DNA of 64,000 bases, from the NCBI GenBank assembly GCA_002600635.1, contig CP021371.1:809001-873000 (forward strand), given 5' to 3'. This DNA comes from Rhizobium sp. ACO-34A. GTDB lineage: Bacteria > Pseudomonadota > Alphaproteobacteria > Rhizobiales > Rhizobiaceae. The notes under the pieces were generated by a model. That model had not been told where the DNA came from, ran no database searches, and was given only the letters and a program-made list of their open reading frames with translations. The position numbers and the translations under genes are program-made. Shown here one piece after another: positions 55,394 to 64,000 of the stretch. Each line of letters starts with the position of its first letter. Positions within the stretch are counted from its first letter, which is position 1.

Positions 55394-56140
55394 ATGGACT
55401 TGGAGCAATCCAAAGAGGATGCCGGAGGCAGGACGCGGATGCGTCCGGCGACCGCGGATCCGCAGCTGTCCATTTCACGCGAGGCTTTGTTGCGCGATCT
55501 CGCTGCCGCAGCGCAGTCCGGGCATATGAGCGCCGGTTTGCGCATCCTCACCCGCTATGTCGGAGCCAGTCACTTTCTGCTGGCCCGTTATGACCTCGTG
55601 CAGGAAAACGGGCTGGATTTCGTGGTGTCTTCCGACTGGCCGTTCGATCTCGTTCGCAGACTCGAGAGTGAAATCGCTGCTACCTATTCCCGCACCACCG
55701 AGCTTGAAAAGTGCCTCTCGGTGCTGCAACCCAAGTTCGGCCTTTTGCCTGATGACGCCGATGTGCCCGATGACACCAGTCGGCAGTATTGTTCCCTGAC
55801 GCTCAGCGTCGGACGCACCCGCTTTTCGCTCATGCTGCTTTTCGATGAGGACATCGTGCTTTCACCGGAGAGATTGCGGGAGGTCGGCCTTCTTGCCGGC
55901 TATTGCGTCAGTCTCACGAACGGCGGCGGCCAGAAGGTCGATCGTGATTTCGATCTGACGGAACGCGAACTCGAATGCCTGTTCTGGATTGCCGAAGGCA
56001 AGACCTCGGATGAGATCGCCACCATTCTCGGGATCTCGCGCAATACGATCAACAACTACATCACCAGCGTCATGCGCAAGACGGCCACCAAGACACGATC
56101 GGAGGCCATCGCCTACGCGGTGAGAAACAATCTCGTATGA
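55394..56140 (+). CDS. visN: LuxR-type motility master regulator VisN
   Basis: A 248-residue regulator from ATG 55394 (GAGGGG 9 bases upstream; an in-frame GTG at 55364 is an alternative). The N-terminal region (about 20-175) is an autoinducer-binding-like fold, and the C-terminal LuxR helix-turn-helix reads FDLTERELECLFWIAEGKTS, then DEIATILGISRNTINNYITS. VisN and VisR act together as global activators of the rhizobial flagellar and chemotaxis genes. The stop overlaps the visR start by 4 bases. Confidence 0.93.
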   Translation: MDLEQSKEDAGGRTRMRPATADPQLSISREALLRDLAAAAQSGHMSAGLRILTRYVGASHFLLARYDLVQENGLDFVVSSDWPFDLVRRLESEIAATYSRTTELEKCLSVLQPKFGLLPDDADVPDDTSRQYCSLTLSVGRTRFSLMLLFDEDIVLSPERLREVGLLAGYCVSLTNGGGQKVDRDFDLTERELECLFWIAEGKTSDEIATILGISRNTINNYITSVMRKTATKTRSEAIAYAVRNNLV

Positions 56141-56904
56141 AGGGGAAAGAGGGAATGGGCTATCCGCCGGGGATGATGGAAGGTGTGCGGGGCGACCAGC
56201 TTCCCGCCGGCACCCGCCATGCGATATCCCGTTCCGATATCTTTCCGAAACTCGTTTCCCTTCAGCGCTCCCTTCATGCCAAGGGCTTTACGGTCCTGAA
56301 ACTCGTCGGCGGCAGTGTTCCCTCCAAGCGTCGTCTGGAGCCGGAATACGAGAGCTGGGGAGCGGCTCTTCCCGCCGGAAGCGACCGCCTGATCGCCGCC
56401 TATGGCGAGGCCATGCTCGCCCATCTGGAAACCTCGCTCCTGCCACTGACATGGAGTGCCGAAGATCCCGCAAGTTTTGCCGAGGCTTCGGATTTCACCG
56501 CTTTCGTTCGCCAGTTGAAGCCGCGCATTCTGCCCTATTCCGGTATCGCCTTTCCCGTCAGGCTCGGCGCCGTCGGCAACGGTCTCGTGGTCTTTGCGAC
56601 GACGGGCGGCGTGGATATTCCCGGCGAGGTCATCATCGAGGCACACGGCCGGTGCGGCCGCATCATGATGGATATTCTTTCGATCGAGGAGCGGCGCGCC
56701 ATGCCGGCGGAGGCGCTGAGCGATCGTGAAATCGCCTGCCTGCAGCTCGCGGGCGACGGCCGGATCAGCGAAGAAATCGCCGAACGGCTCGGTCTTTCGG
56801 TTCACACGGTCAACGCCTATCTCGGATCGGCGACGATCAAGCTTGATTCGGTCAACCGCATCCAGGCAATCGCGAAAGCCATTCGGCTGGGTTACATCAC
56901 CTGA
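56137..56904 (+). CDS. visR: LuxR-type motility master regulator VisR
   Basis: A 255-residue partner of VisN. N-terminal ligand-binding-like domain (about 30-185) and C-terminal helix-turn-helix: ALSDREIACLQLAGDGRISE, then EIAERLGLSVHTVNAYLGSA. Co-translated with visN (ATGA). Converges with flhB on the opposite strand. Confidence 0.93.
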   Translation: MKGKEGMGYPPGMMEGVRGDQLPAGTRHAISRSDIFPKLVSLQRSLHAKGFTVLKLVGGSVPSKRRLEPEYESWGAALPAGSDRLIAAYGEAMLAHLETSLLPLTWSAEDPASFAEASDFTAFVRQLKPRILPYSGIAFPVRLGAVGNGLVVFATTGGVDIPGEVIIEAHGRCGRIMMDILSIEERRAMPAEALSDREIACLQLAGDGRISEEIAERLGLSVHTVNAYLGSATIKLDSVNRIQAIAKAIRLGYIT

Positions 56905-56925
56905 CAAAGAAAATGCGCGGCGCCA

Positions 56926-58005
56926 TCAGCGTGCGCGGCGCTTTGCCCGCGCGGCGTAGACGCGGTGCACGAGTTCCGCGACTGCCTTGTAGAATGCCGA
57001 CGGAATGACGTTGTCGACCGCGACCTGGGCGAACATGGCGCGCGCAAGCGGCGGATCCTCGAAGATCGGGATGTTGTTCTGCTGCGCTATCTCGCGGATT
57101 TTCAAGGCGACCAGATCCTGTCCCTTGGCAACCACCACAGGCGCATCGCTTTCCTCACGCACATAGCGCAGAGCCACGGCATAATGCGTCGGGTTGGTGA
57201 TGACGAGCGTCGCGCGCGGCACATTGTTGATCATGCGGCGGCGGGCACGGTCTCGCGCAATCGAGCGCTGGCGAGCCTTTACAATCGGGTCGCCCTGCGA
57301 CTGCTTGTGCTCGTCCTTGACGTCCTGCTTGCTCATGCGCAGCTGGGTGTACCAGTGATGGCGCGTCCAGAAGAAGTCGATGACGGCGAGTATGGCGGTC
57401 GCAGCCAGAATGACCAGCATGATTCGCTTGAGGATCGTCATGATCTTCACAAAGATCACCTGCGGATCGGAGAACATCGCATCCAGCGCGCCGAAATAAT
57501 CTTTCCGCAGCACGAAAACCATCACGACGGAGACGATAACGATCTTGAACAGCGATTTGCCGAATTCGATGACACCGGTGACGCTGAACAGCCGCTCCCA
57601 GCCCTTGGCGATCGAGACGCGATTGGCCTGGGGCCTGATACGCTCCAATACGAGTTGAGGCATGTTCTGCGCCACGTTCGAGCCAATGCCGAACAGGATA
57701 AACAAAACCGCCGCCGGCAGAAAGAGTGCACTCATCTCCCAGCCGAGATGGCTGAAGAGCGACACGACGTCCGTGGATGTCGCAATCTTCCACTGGTCCG
57801 GTTGTTCGAAGAGGTCGCGCAGGCTTTCGCCAAGCCGGGCGACGCCGGCCGGCACGAAAAAGACGAGATAGATATAGAAGGCGAGGGACGAGGCGAAGAT
57901 CGGGACTTCTCGCGACGAGGGCGTGTTACCCTTATCGATCGTGTCCCTTAGTTTTTTCTCTGTCGGGTCTTCTGTTTTACTGTCTTTATCCTGGTCGTCG
58001 GCCAC
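56926..58005 (-). CDS. flhB: Flagellar type III export protein FlhB
   Basis: A 359-residue export-gate protein (GTG start at 58005). N-terminal polar tail [20 protein letters not shown], four membrane spans (about 30-205), and a cytoplasmic domain with the autocleavage motif NPTH (in [15 protein letters not shown], about 265-279) and an ADKxA-like [19 protein letters not shown]. It controls substrate switching. It lies 140 bases after fliG, across a strong hairpin. Confidence 0.96.
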   Translation of the reverse strand: MADDQDKDSKTEDPTEKKLRDTIDKGNTPSSREVPIFASSLAFYIYLVFFVPAGVARLGESLRDLFEQPDQWKIATSTDVVSLFSHLGWEMSALFLPAAVLFILFGIGSNVAQNMPQLVLERIRPQANRVSIAKGWERLFSVTGVIEFGKSLFKIVIVSVVMVFVLRKDYFGALDAMFSDPQVIFVKIMTILKRIMLVILAATAILAVIDFFWTRHHWYTQLRMSKQDVKDEHKQSQGDPIVKARQRSIARDRARRRMINNVPRATLVITNPTHYAVALRYVREESDAPVVVAKGQDLVALKIREIAQQNNIPIFEDPPLARAMFAQVAVDNVIPSAFYKAVAELVHRVYAARAKRRAR

Positions 58006-58069
58006 GTCCGGTTCCTTGCTCGCCAGGGTCTCTTGCGCCAGCGGACCTGAGTGACAGTCGCGCCGCGTA

Positions 58070-58111
58070 GAAAACTAGACGCCCGCCGATTGGCATTCAA
58101 TCGGCGGGCGT
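58070..58111 (-). terminator. Strong hairpin between fliG and flhB (terminator or attenuator)
   Basis: ACGCCCGCCGATTG (58079-58092) and CAATCGGCGGGCGT (58098-58111) form a perfect 14-bp stem with a 5-base loop; in the minus direction it is followed by CTAGTTTTC. It lies 34 bases after the fliG stop and would separate flhB from the upstream genes unless read through. Confidence 0.75.
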
Positions 58112-58145
58112 AAGCTGTCTGCTGTTTTCAACAGTCGTGCGTGTC

Positions 58146-59186
58146 TCAGGCGGCCTGTGTCTTGTCGCCTTCCGCTTCCTTGAGCTGGATTTGCCCGGAA
58201 TTGGCGAGGCGAATGGCTTCCTGTGCCACCGCGCGGCGTGCGATGGCGACTTCGCGCGGGTTGATGCCGGCGGTGCCGGTCTGCAGGTCCGATTCGATCA
58301 TGCGGCGCGAACGCGGGCTGATCGAGGAGAGCACGCATTCCCGGATCTCCATCGTGGCGCCACGCAGCGCCATGGTGAGGATGTCGCCGGAGATGTCGTT
58401 GAGCAGCATGACGCGGCTGCGCTGCGGCATCGCCAGCAGGTCTTCGAAGAGGAAGATCTTCGGACGAACCTTGTTGACGGATTCCCGGCTGATCGATTCC
58501 AGCGAGTTGAGCAGGGTATCGACTTCCGGCTTTTCCAGTTCGTTCATGAGTTCGGCAACCTTCGTCGAACCCGTCGAATTGCGTTCCGCATCGATCTCGG
58601 CAATCAGGTCGTGAACCCGGTTTTCGATGATCTGTGCAGCCTTCGGGCTGACGTTCTTCAGGTTTACCGTGCGGTTCATGATATCGGCACGCCGGCTTTC
58701 CGGCAGCTTCAGCAGGACCTTGGCGCCAAAGGCCGACGGCAGCATGGAAAGGATATAGGCGACGGTCTGAGGATGCTCGCGCATCAGGAACTTCGCGATG
58801 AAGTCCGGATCGGCATCCTGAAGCCGGTCCCAGATCGAAGCCTCGTAGGCCTGGAAGGCGGTGCGGCGGCCGAGCAGGCCGTCGACTTCTTCCGGCGTCA
58901 GGCCTTCCTCGAGAATGCTCTCGATGGCCTTCGCATTGTCCATGAGGCCCGCACCCTCGGTGAAAAGGTCCTCGAATTCATTGACGAGTTCGGCGAGCTC
59001 ATCCGGCGGGATGGTCCGAAGTGTCTGGGCCGATGCAATGATTGTCTGCAACTCGGCCTGGGTGAAATACTTCAGAAGCTTTCCGGCGACACCTTTTCCC
59101 ATGGCAAGCAGCACCGCCGCGGCCTTGTCTGCCTGGGATAGCGGCTTGCCCGTCAATGGGCCGCCGAAATCGTCAAAGTCCATCAT
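58146..59186 (-). CDS. fliG: Flagellar motor switch protein FliG
   Basis: A 346-residue switch/torque protein. Starts MMDFDDFGGPLTGKPLSQAD behind GAGAGGAAAG; N-terminal FliF-binding domain, middle domain with EHPQTVAYILSMLPSAFGAK (the EHPQ motif contacts FliM, about 133), and C-terminal torque helix with charged residues (LRGATMEIRECVLSSISPRS). Full length. Confidence 0.96.
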   Translation of the reverse strand: MMDFDDFGGPLTGKPLSQADKAAAVLLAMGKGVAGKLLKYFTQAELQTIIASAQTLRTIPPDELAELVNEFEDLFTEGAGLMDNAKAIESILEEGLTPEEVDGLLGRRTAFQAYEASIWDRLQDADPDFIAKFLMREHPQTVAYILSMLPSAFGAKVLLKLPESRRADIMNRTVNLKNVSPKAAQIIENRVHDLIAEIDAERNSTGSTKVAELMNELEKPEVDTLLNSLESISRESVNKVRPKIFLFEDLLAMPQRSRVMLLNDISGDILTMALRGATMEIRECVLSSISPRSRRMIESDLQTGTAGINPREVAIARRAVAQEAIRLANSGQIQLKEAEGDKTQAA

Positions 59187-59215
59187 GGTCTTTCCTCTCT
59201 GGCCCCGGGAGCGGG

Positions 59216-59800
59216 TCAGGATATCTTGGTGCTCATCACTTCGATCAGTTTTACGCCGAAACGGGTGTCATCGTTTTCGAGAACGGTGATCTCGCCGCGG
59301 GCGATGCGGCGGCCATTGACCATGATCTCGACCGGTTCGCCGATTTTCTTGTCCAGCGCGATGATGGCGCCTTCCTCGAGGCTCATCAAACCGGAGACCT
59401 GCATGCGGCTGGAACCGAGCACGATCTGGACATCGATCGGGATATCCATGATCAGATCGAGATTGGCCGTCAGCGCGCTGCCCGGTTCCTGCGACGTGGT
59501 GGTTGAACCGCCGAAGTCGCTGTCACCGAAGCTTGAGCCACCGAAATCGGAGGACGAACCGCCGATTGCAGCTCCACCGAAATCGCTGTCGAAACCCGAA
59601 AGCGGATCGGCCTTGGCGGCGCCCATGGAAAAGTCGGAGCCGAGATCGGATCCGAAGTCGCTGCCGATATCCGGCAGGGTGCCTTCTGCGTCGTTCTTCA
59701 GCACGCCGCGCAGATCGTCGACCGCCTGGTCGAAATCGGCGTCGGGCGTCGGCATCGCGAACGCGTCATCTTCGGTCAAAGGTGTTTTCTTTGTAGCCAT
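59216..59800 (-). CDS. fliN: Flagellar motor switch protein FliN with low-complexity N-terminal region
   Basis: A 194-residue C-ring protein. The C-terminal SpoA domain (about 105-190) is clear: [20 protein letters not shown], then [20 protein letters not shown]. Residues 35-100 are made of repeated Ser/Asp/Phe/Gly units such as SDFG and DFGG. The S. meliloti FliN also has an N-terminal extension, but this one is notably repetitive. It follows fliM at 75 bases. Confidence 0.93.
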   Translation of the reverse strand: MATKKTPLTEDDAFAMPTPDADFDQAVDDLRGVLKNDAEGTLPDIGSDFGSDLGSDFSMGAAKADPLSGFDSDFGGAAIGGSSSDFGGSSFGDSDFGGSTTTSQEPGSALTANLDLIMDIPIDVQIVLGSSRMQVSGLMSLEEGAIIALDKKIGEPVEIMVNGRRIARGEITVLENDDTRFGVKLIEVMSTKIS

Positions 59801-59875
59801 GGATTCATTATTCCCGTTGAAACTTGCCTCAACCTGCCTTTCGTCAAGGCCTGCATGAAATGCCTGGTGATGACC

Positions 59876-60823
59876 CTAACCCATCAAATGTCTTAGAATT
59901 TCATCTTCGCTGCTGACGTTATCCTTGACCCGGACGGTGTATTTCTCGCCGGCGCGGCCGAATTCACACCGGTACATTTCCTTGCCGTTGGCGCTGACAT
60001 CGACCGTAACGTCGCCCTTTTCGCTGAAGGGGATGACATCGCCAGCGGCGAGCCGCGAGATCGTTTTCAGCGTGAGGGTCTGCAGGCGGATGCGGGCTTC
60101 GAGCGTCACCTGTGAGCGGCGAACCTGCTCGGCGATCTGGTCGGCCCATTCCTTGCGATTGCGCGACATCTGCCCCTTGGACTTCGGCACGGTCACGACC
60201 GTTTTCAGCAAGGCTTTTTGCGGGATCACCAGGTAGAATTCCGAGGAGACCGGGCCGAGATCGATACCCATGCGAATCACGACCGCGAACTGGTCGACAT
60301 GATCGTCCTCGACCTTGACGCGGTCTTCCGCGTTATGTGGCTTCTCGATGAGCGGTTCGAAGCCGCCGGCCGCGTTTACGCCGGAGCGCAGCACGTTGGC
60401 GATCTTGTCGAAGACCATAGAGGAGAGGTCGAGTTCGATTCGCGACAGCGGCCGGTGCACCGGCTCCTCGATCGTCTCCGGAAGCGCACCCAGCAGGTTT
60501 TCCATCAGGGTGATGACGAAGGAGTTGTTGCAGCCGAGCACGAAACCGGGAGACCAGTTGCGCAGTGAAGCGTCTGCGAGCACGACATTGTCGCCAAGGT
60601 CGGCGATGACATCGTTCATCAGGCCGGATTCGTGGCCCTTGTAGTGAACCTGCAGCTCGAGGCCGGTTTCACTGTGGAAGATATCCGGCAGGAATTCCGA
60701 ATAAAGGCTTCCGAAATCCGAACACAGCTTCTCGACCGTCTTCTTGTCGCCGAGTGCGCCGGTAAGCCTCGATAGCAGTGCGTGATCCATTGCCGGGGCC
60801 GCCTTGATCTTTGCTTCCGCCAT
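59876..60823 (-). CDS. fliM: Flagellar motor switch protein FliM
   Basis: A 315-residue C-ring protein binding CheY-P. ATG 60823 (MAEAKIKAAPAMDHALLSRL) lies 2 bases after the motA stop; an in-frame TTG at 60829 is less likely. The middle domain (about 45-215) contains VLGCNNSFVITLMENLLGAL, and the C-terminal SpoA domain (about 230-310) has VTLEARIRLQTLTLKTISRL. The short N-terminal CheY-binding helix is divergent, as in other rhizobia. Confidence 0.93.
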   Translation of the reverse strand: MAEAKIKAAPAMDHALLSRLTGALGDKKTVEKLCSDFGSLYSEFLPDIFHSETGLELQVHYKGHESGLMNDVIADLGDNVVLADASLRNWSPGFVLGCNNSFVITLMENLLGALPETIEEPVHRPLSRIELDLSSMVFDKIANVLRSGVNAAGGFEPLIEKPHNAEDRVKVEDDHVDQFAVVIRMGIDLGPVSSEFYLVIPQKALLKTVVTVPKSKGQMSRNRKEWADQIAEQVRRSQVTLEARIRLQTLTLKTISRLAAGDVIPFSEKGDVTVDVSANGKEMYRCEFGRAGEKYTVRVKDNVSSEDEILRHLMG

Positions 60824-60825
60824 CG

Positions 60826-61698
60826 TCAAGCCGCCTTGTTCTCACCGCCGGGGTTCATCATTTCCTGCTCGACGGCGTCGATCGAAGGACGCTCGTAGGA
60901 GGAGATCGTCTTGCGGCCGTATTCGAGCGCAACCTGCGGAACGGAACCGTTCATGTAGGCGAGCAGGGTCTGCTTGACGATGATGTAGAGGCGATGCTGC
61001 TTGGTCCGGACGATCTTGATCTGCGCCGAAATCGGGTTGCAGATCGAGTAGGACAGGATGATGCCGAGCATGGTGCCGACGAGAGCCGCGCCGATCAGGC
61101 CGCCCAGAACTTCCGGCGATTCGTTGATCTTGCCCATGGCCTTGATAACGCCGAGAACCGCCGCGACGATACCGATCGCCGGGAAGCTGTCGCCCATCGC
61201 GACGATCGAGTGATAGGGCTTCATCTTGTCATGCAGGACGGTGTCGATTTCCTCGTCCATCAGCGCCTCGATCTCGTGGGAGCGGGCATTGCCGATGATG
61301 ATGAGACGGACATAATCGCAGATGAACGCGGTCAGTTCCTTGTTCTTCAGAACCGAGGGCGCGGCCTGGAAGATCGAGGATTCCTCGGGATTGTCGATAT
61401 GCGCTTCGATCTCGTTGCGGGACTTGGTTCTGAGGTCACGCATCAGGGAATAGAGAACGCCGAGGACATCGAGATAATCGCGTTCCTTCGGAACGGAATA
61501 TTTGAACGCTTCGCCGATTGCCTTGCCGGAATCTTTGACCACCTTCATCGGGTTGGCCATGATGAAACCACCAAGGCCGGCGCCGCCGATAATCATCAGT
61601 TCGAAAGGCTGCACGAGAACGTTGACATGTCCGCCCATGGCCATGAACCCGCCAAGGACGCAGCCGAAGGTAATAACAAGTCCTATGATAATATTCAT
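60826..61698 (-). CDS. motA: Flagellar motor stator protein MotA
   Basis: A 290-residue proton-channel subunit with four membrane spans: [20 protein letters not shown], residues about 33-50, [20 protein letters not shown] and [20 protein letters not shown]. The cytoplasmic loop has the charged residues used for torque ([14 protein letters not shown]). The start lies 246 bases after the upstream gene, beyond a strong hairpin, so motA probably has its own promoter. Confidence 0.95.
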   Translation of the reverse strand: MNIIIGLVITFGCVLGGFMAMGGHVNVLVQPFELMIIGGAGLGGFIMANPMKVVKDSGKAIGEAFKYSVPKERDYLDVLGVLYSLMRDLRTKSRNEIEAHIDNPEESSIFQAAPSVLKNKELTAFICDYVRLIIIGNARSHEIEALMDEEIDTVLHDKMKPYHSIVAMGDSFPAIGIVAAVLGVIKAMGKINESPEVLGGLIGAALVGTMLGIILSYSICNPISAQIKIVRTKQHRLYIIVKQTLLAYMNGSVPQVALEYGRKTISSYERPSIDAVEQEMMNPGGENKAA

Positions 61699-61944
61699 TT
61701 CGTGCCCGCATCTGAACGTTGCTTTTCAGTAGAACCGATAAGCGGCTTTCCTTGCGTGAGGCTGTACCTCGCTGGTTTCTTCCATGCCGCCGGAAAGTTC
61801 ACGTTTCACAGGGCTTCCAAGCCCCTTGAAAAGGGCGGGGAAATGCTCTGGGTGATCGCCTGCGAAAGGTCAGAAACGACGAAAGGCAGATGGAAAGCCA
61901 TCTGCCTTGCTGATTCGAGGAGGGCTCGTCTGGAACTATTGCTT
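61699..61944. other. Intergenic region upstream of motA
   Basis: No gene seen. It holds the terminator-like hairpin at 61883-61908 and, between that and motA, the likely motA promoter. I cannot assign its -35 and -10 elements with confidence. Confidence 0.4.
61881..61908 (-). terminator. Terminator-like hairpin between the motility orf and motA
   Basis: AAGGCAGATGG (61883-61893) and CCATCTGCCTT (61898-61908) form a perfect 11-bp stem with a 4-base loop; on the minus strand the stem ends in CCTTTC. It lies 37 bases after the stop of the gene at 61945. Confidence 0.7.
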
Positions 61945-62514
61945 CTATTCGCTGTAGACGGCGCCCGTGGAGGTGATGATCTCCCATTTCCCGTCGTGCT
62001 GGCGGAATGCCGCCAGGCGGGAATTGTCCGGAAGGATGGAACCGACCTGGACGATGAAAATGCCCGTCTTGTCCTCGATGAGCGCCCGGCCGTTGGCCAC
62101 GTGAAGAAGTCTCAGATCGCTGCCGCCGGGGAAGGGCTGCATCTCGCGGCCGTCGCCGTTCATCTGCCCCTCGGGGCCGAGGCTGGAAACGGTCGCGGTC
62201 GTCAGCGGGTCGACGTTCATGCCGGCAGGAATATCGGACCTGTTCTCCGCATTCATCTGTTCCGGAGGGCCACGGTCGATCCCGACGCCACCGTTGCCAC
62301 GCCCCTGCGGCAGATCGCGGAGCGACTCCCAGCCGGCAACACTGACCCCGAACTTGTCCTGATTGAAGAACACATACCACGGAAAGGCGGCAGCTGCCGC
62401 CGCGACCGCCATGATGCCGCCGGTCAGCCAGCGGTCGAGTGCGGTGGTTCGGTTTTCTTCCGCGACCGGTTCGTGGGACTTCTGATGCTTGTTCCTGCGG
62501 ATCATTTTCATCAC
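61945..62514 (-). CDS. Conserved motility-cluster protein, single-span membrane
   Basis: A 189-residue protein with one membrane segment (about 30-52, LTGGIMAVAAAAAAFPWYVF) after a basic N-terminus (MMKMIRRNKHQKSHEP). The C-terminal part (about 115-185) is a beta-rich periplasmic domain with LLHVANGRALIEDKTGIFIV and SILPDNSRLAAFRQHDGKWE. The same position between fliI and motA is occupied by an uncharacterised conserved gene in other rhizobia. The start overlaps the fliI stop by 4 bases, so it is probably a flagellar accessory protein. Confidence 0.8.
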   Translation of the reverse strand: MMKMIRRNKHQKSHEPVAEENRTTALDRWLTGGIMAVAAAAAAFPWYVFFNQDKFGVSVAGWESLRDLPQGRGNGGVGIDRGPPEQMNAENRSDIPAGMNVDPLTTATVSSLGPEGQMNGDGREMQPFPGGSDLRLLHVANGRALIEDKTGIFIVQVGSILPDNSRLAAFRQHDGKWEIITSTGAVYSE

Positions 62515-63908
62515 GCGCCTCGCTTCGCGTTGGCGGTTTGGTTGCCGCCGGAGAGCGAGGCCCTCAATGCGTTGGCCAATTCCGTATAGGCGTCGATCAC
62601 CATGCGGTCGCCGGGCGATTGCTTGATGACGTCGTAGACGACGGGCACCTGCTTGACCGCCATGTCGAGATCCGGATCCGTTCCGGGCCGGTAGCCGCCG
62701 ATCAGTCGCAGGTCCTTGGTCTCTTCATAGTTGTGAATGAGCGACTTCAGGCGCGACACCAGTTTTTCCTGATCCGGCGTCCATGCCTTGCGGGCAAGAC
62801 GGGAGATCGAGGACAGCGGATTGATAGGCGGATATCGTCCCTCGTCGGCAAGCGCGCGGTCGAGCACGATATGCCCGTCGAGAATACCGCGGGTCGAGTC
62901 GGCGATCGGGTCGTTGTGATTGTCGCCGTCGACAAGGATCGAAATGATTGCGGTGATGGTGCCGGAGCCTTCGAGGCCGGGACCGGCGCGCTCGAGCAGC
63001 CGCGGCATTTCCGTGAAGACGGATGCCGGATAACCGCGGGCAACCGGCGGTTCACCGGCCGCGATTGCCACTTCGCGGATGGCATGGGCAAAGCGCGTCA
63101 CGCTGTCGGCGATGAACAGCACGTTGTCGCCCTGGTCGCGGAAATGTTCGGCGATCGTCATGCCGACGAGGGGAGCCATCTTGCGCAGCATCGGGCTCTC
63201 GTCGCTGGTCGTGACGACCACCACCGACTTGGCCATGTTGTCGCCCAGCGTGTCCTCGATGAATTCGCGGACTTCACGGCCACGTTCGCCGACCAGCGTG
63301 ATCACCACCTTGTCGAAGGCATCGGCCTTGGCGAGCATGGAAAGAAGCGTGGACTTGCCCACCCCCGAACCCGCGAAAATGCCGAGACGCTGGCCGTAGC
63401 AGAGCGGGGCGAAGATATCGATTGCCTTGACGCCGGTGCGAAAAGGCTTGTCGACGCGGCTGCGCGTCATGGAGGGCGGCGGAAGACTTGTAATGGATCT
63501 CTCGACCGATCCATGAGTAAGTGTTCCCTTACCGTCTATCGGACGGCAGAGCGAGCTGATCGTTCTGCCGCACCAGCTGGCGTCAGGCGCGAGGCGGAAT
63601 TCACCCTGCCTGAGAACCATGTCGTCCACGCCGATCGGTTCACCGGGTTCGATGGGACAGACATAGATGAGATCGGGCTCGACCCGCACGACCTCACCCA
63701 TGTGGACACCGGTTGCACTCTGATGTGCCACGAATTCGCCGAGCCGGACATGCTGTGAAAGCCCGCTGACGGTATAGTGGCCGGCCGCGATCGTGCGAAC
63801 GCGCCCGCCGTGGAACAGATTGTTCCCCGACTGGCTGAAATTCCTTGCGATTTCCGCCAGACCGTCCAGTCGCGGCATGCTCACGGTCCGTGCGCCGGAT
63901 TGCTCCAT
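62511..63908 (-). CDS. fliI: Flagellar export ATPase FliI
   Basis: A 465-residue ATPase of the F1-beta-like family that powers flagellar export. Walker A in GIFAGSGVGKSTLLSMLAKA, GERGREVREFIEDTLGDNMA, Walker B region VLFIADSVTRFAHAIREVAI, and ARGYPASVFTEMPRLLERAG. Full length. Confidence 0.96.
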   Translation of the reverse strand: MEQSGARTVSMPRLDGLAEIARNFSQSGNNLFHGGRVRTIAAGHYTVSGLSQHVRLGEFVAHQSATGVHMGEVVRVEPDLIYVCPIEPGEPIGVDDMVLRQGEFRLAPDASWCGRTISSLCRPIDGKGTLTHGSVERSITSLPPPSMTRSRVDKPFRTGVKAIDIFAPLCYGQRLGIFAGSGVGKSTLLSMLAKADAFDKVVITLVGERGREVREFIEDTLGDNMAKSVVVVTTSDESPMLRKMAPLVGMTIAEHFRDQGDNVLFIADSVTRFAHAIREVAIAAGEPPVARGYPASVFTEMPRLLERAGPGLEGSGTITAIISILVDGDNHNDPIADSTRGILDGHIVLDRALADEGRYPPINPLSSISRLARKAWTPDQEKLVSRLKSLIHNYEETKDLRLIGGYRPGTDPDLDMAVKQVPVVYDVIKQSPGDRMVIDAYTELANALRASLSGGNQTANAKRGA

Positions 63909-63927
63909 AGGTCGCTACCTTTAACGA

Positions 63928-64000
63928 TTACTGGCTGCCACCGAGGGTCTTGATGGCCGAAGTGAAGGTGTTTTCGCTGCTCTGCAGGAGCGACGAGATG
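63928..64000 (-). CDS. flgF: Flagellar basal-body rod protein FlgF, C-terminal end (partial)
   Basis: The last 23 codons of a minus-strand gene whose 5' part lies outside the window: ISSLLQSSENTFTSAIKTLG followed by GSQ and TAA at 63930-63928. The sequence fits the C-terminal helix of flagellar rod proteins, and in rhizobia flgF directly precedes fliI. The name rests mainly on position. Confidence 0.65.
   Translation of the reverse strand, partial: ISSLLQSSENTFTSAIKTLGGSQ

Noticed and set aside
1..64000. CRISPR array
   Set aside because: I saw no series of regularly spaced short direct repeats and no Cas-like protein.

Overview
The window looks like a chromosome segment of a Rhizobiaceae bacterium (Alphaproteobacteria; Rhizobium, Agrobacterium, Sinorhizobium or a close relative). 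This rests on the rhizobial motility locus in its known order (globin-type receptor, cheS-cheY1-cheA-cheW-cheR-cheB-cheY2-cheD-cheT-fliF, visN-visR, then the opposite-strand flgF-fliI-orf-motA-fliM-fliN-fliG-flhB block), on the order murA / DUF2948 / hisD / UPF0262 / small phosphatase / infA / maf / yacG / tRNA-Phe, and on high-GC codon use. Species cannot be decided from the sequence alone.

Layout. 1-11.9 kb: mixed metabolism and signalling (partial Ser/Thr kinase with a coupled metallophosphoesterase, pyruvate-kinase-like protein, transporter-like hybrid histidine kinase, MscL, aminotransferase, GalE, small proteins). 12.2-14.2 kb: an unusually long flagellin and tRNA-Thr. 14.4-20.5 kb: the conserved housekeeping cluster ending in tRNA-Phe. 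20.46-31.50 kb: an integrated element bounded by a perfect 50-bp direct repeat of the 3' half of tRNA-Phe. 31.6-40.4 kb: an exopolysaccharide locus (polymerase-like protein, acyltransferase, GH5 hydrolase, Wzz-type protein, LPG-synthase-TM-type membrane protein, glycosyltransferase, polysaccharide deacetylase). 40.5-44.4 kb: small proteins, a BON protein, an HWE-type histidine kinase and an inositol-monophosphatase-family enzyme. 44.7-64.0 kb: chemotaxis and flagellar genes.

The element at tRNA-Phe is the most novel part. Its core is a P4-type tyrosine integrase, an AlpA-like regulator, a RepB-type primase translationally coupled to a RepA-type helicase, and an XRE repressor diverging from a small membrane protein. 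I see no capsid, portal, terminase or conjugation genes, so it resembles a small plasmid-like or phage-satellite-like integrative element. At its two ends it carries AT-richer cargo with no function I recognise: a co-translated pair (a phospholipase-D-like protein plus an unknown protein, TAATG overlap) beside tRNA-Phe, and a 480-residue protein with a possible nuclease-like motif beside the distal repeat. By position and composition these are candidate anti-phage or element-competition genes; that is inference.

In the motility region the signalling operon runs on + and ends at a strong terminator after fliF, visN-visR follow on +, and the basal body/switch/motor genes run on -. Two strong hairpins, upstream of motA and between fliG and flhB, suggest the - strand block is split into several transcription units.
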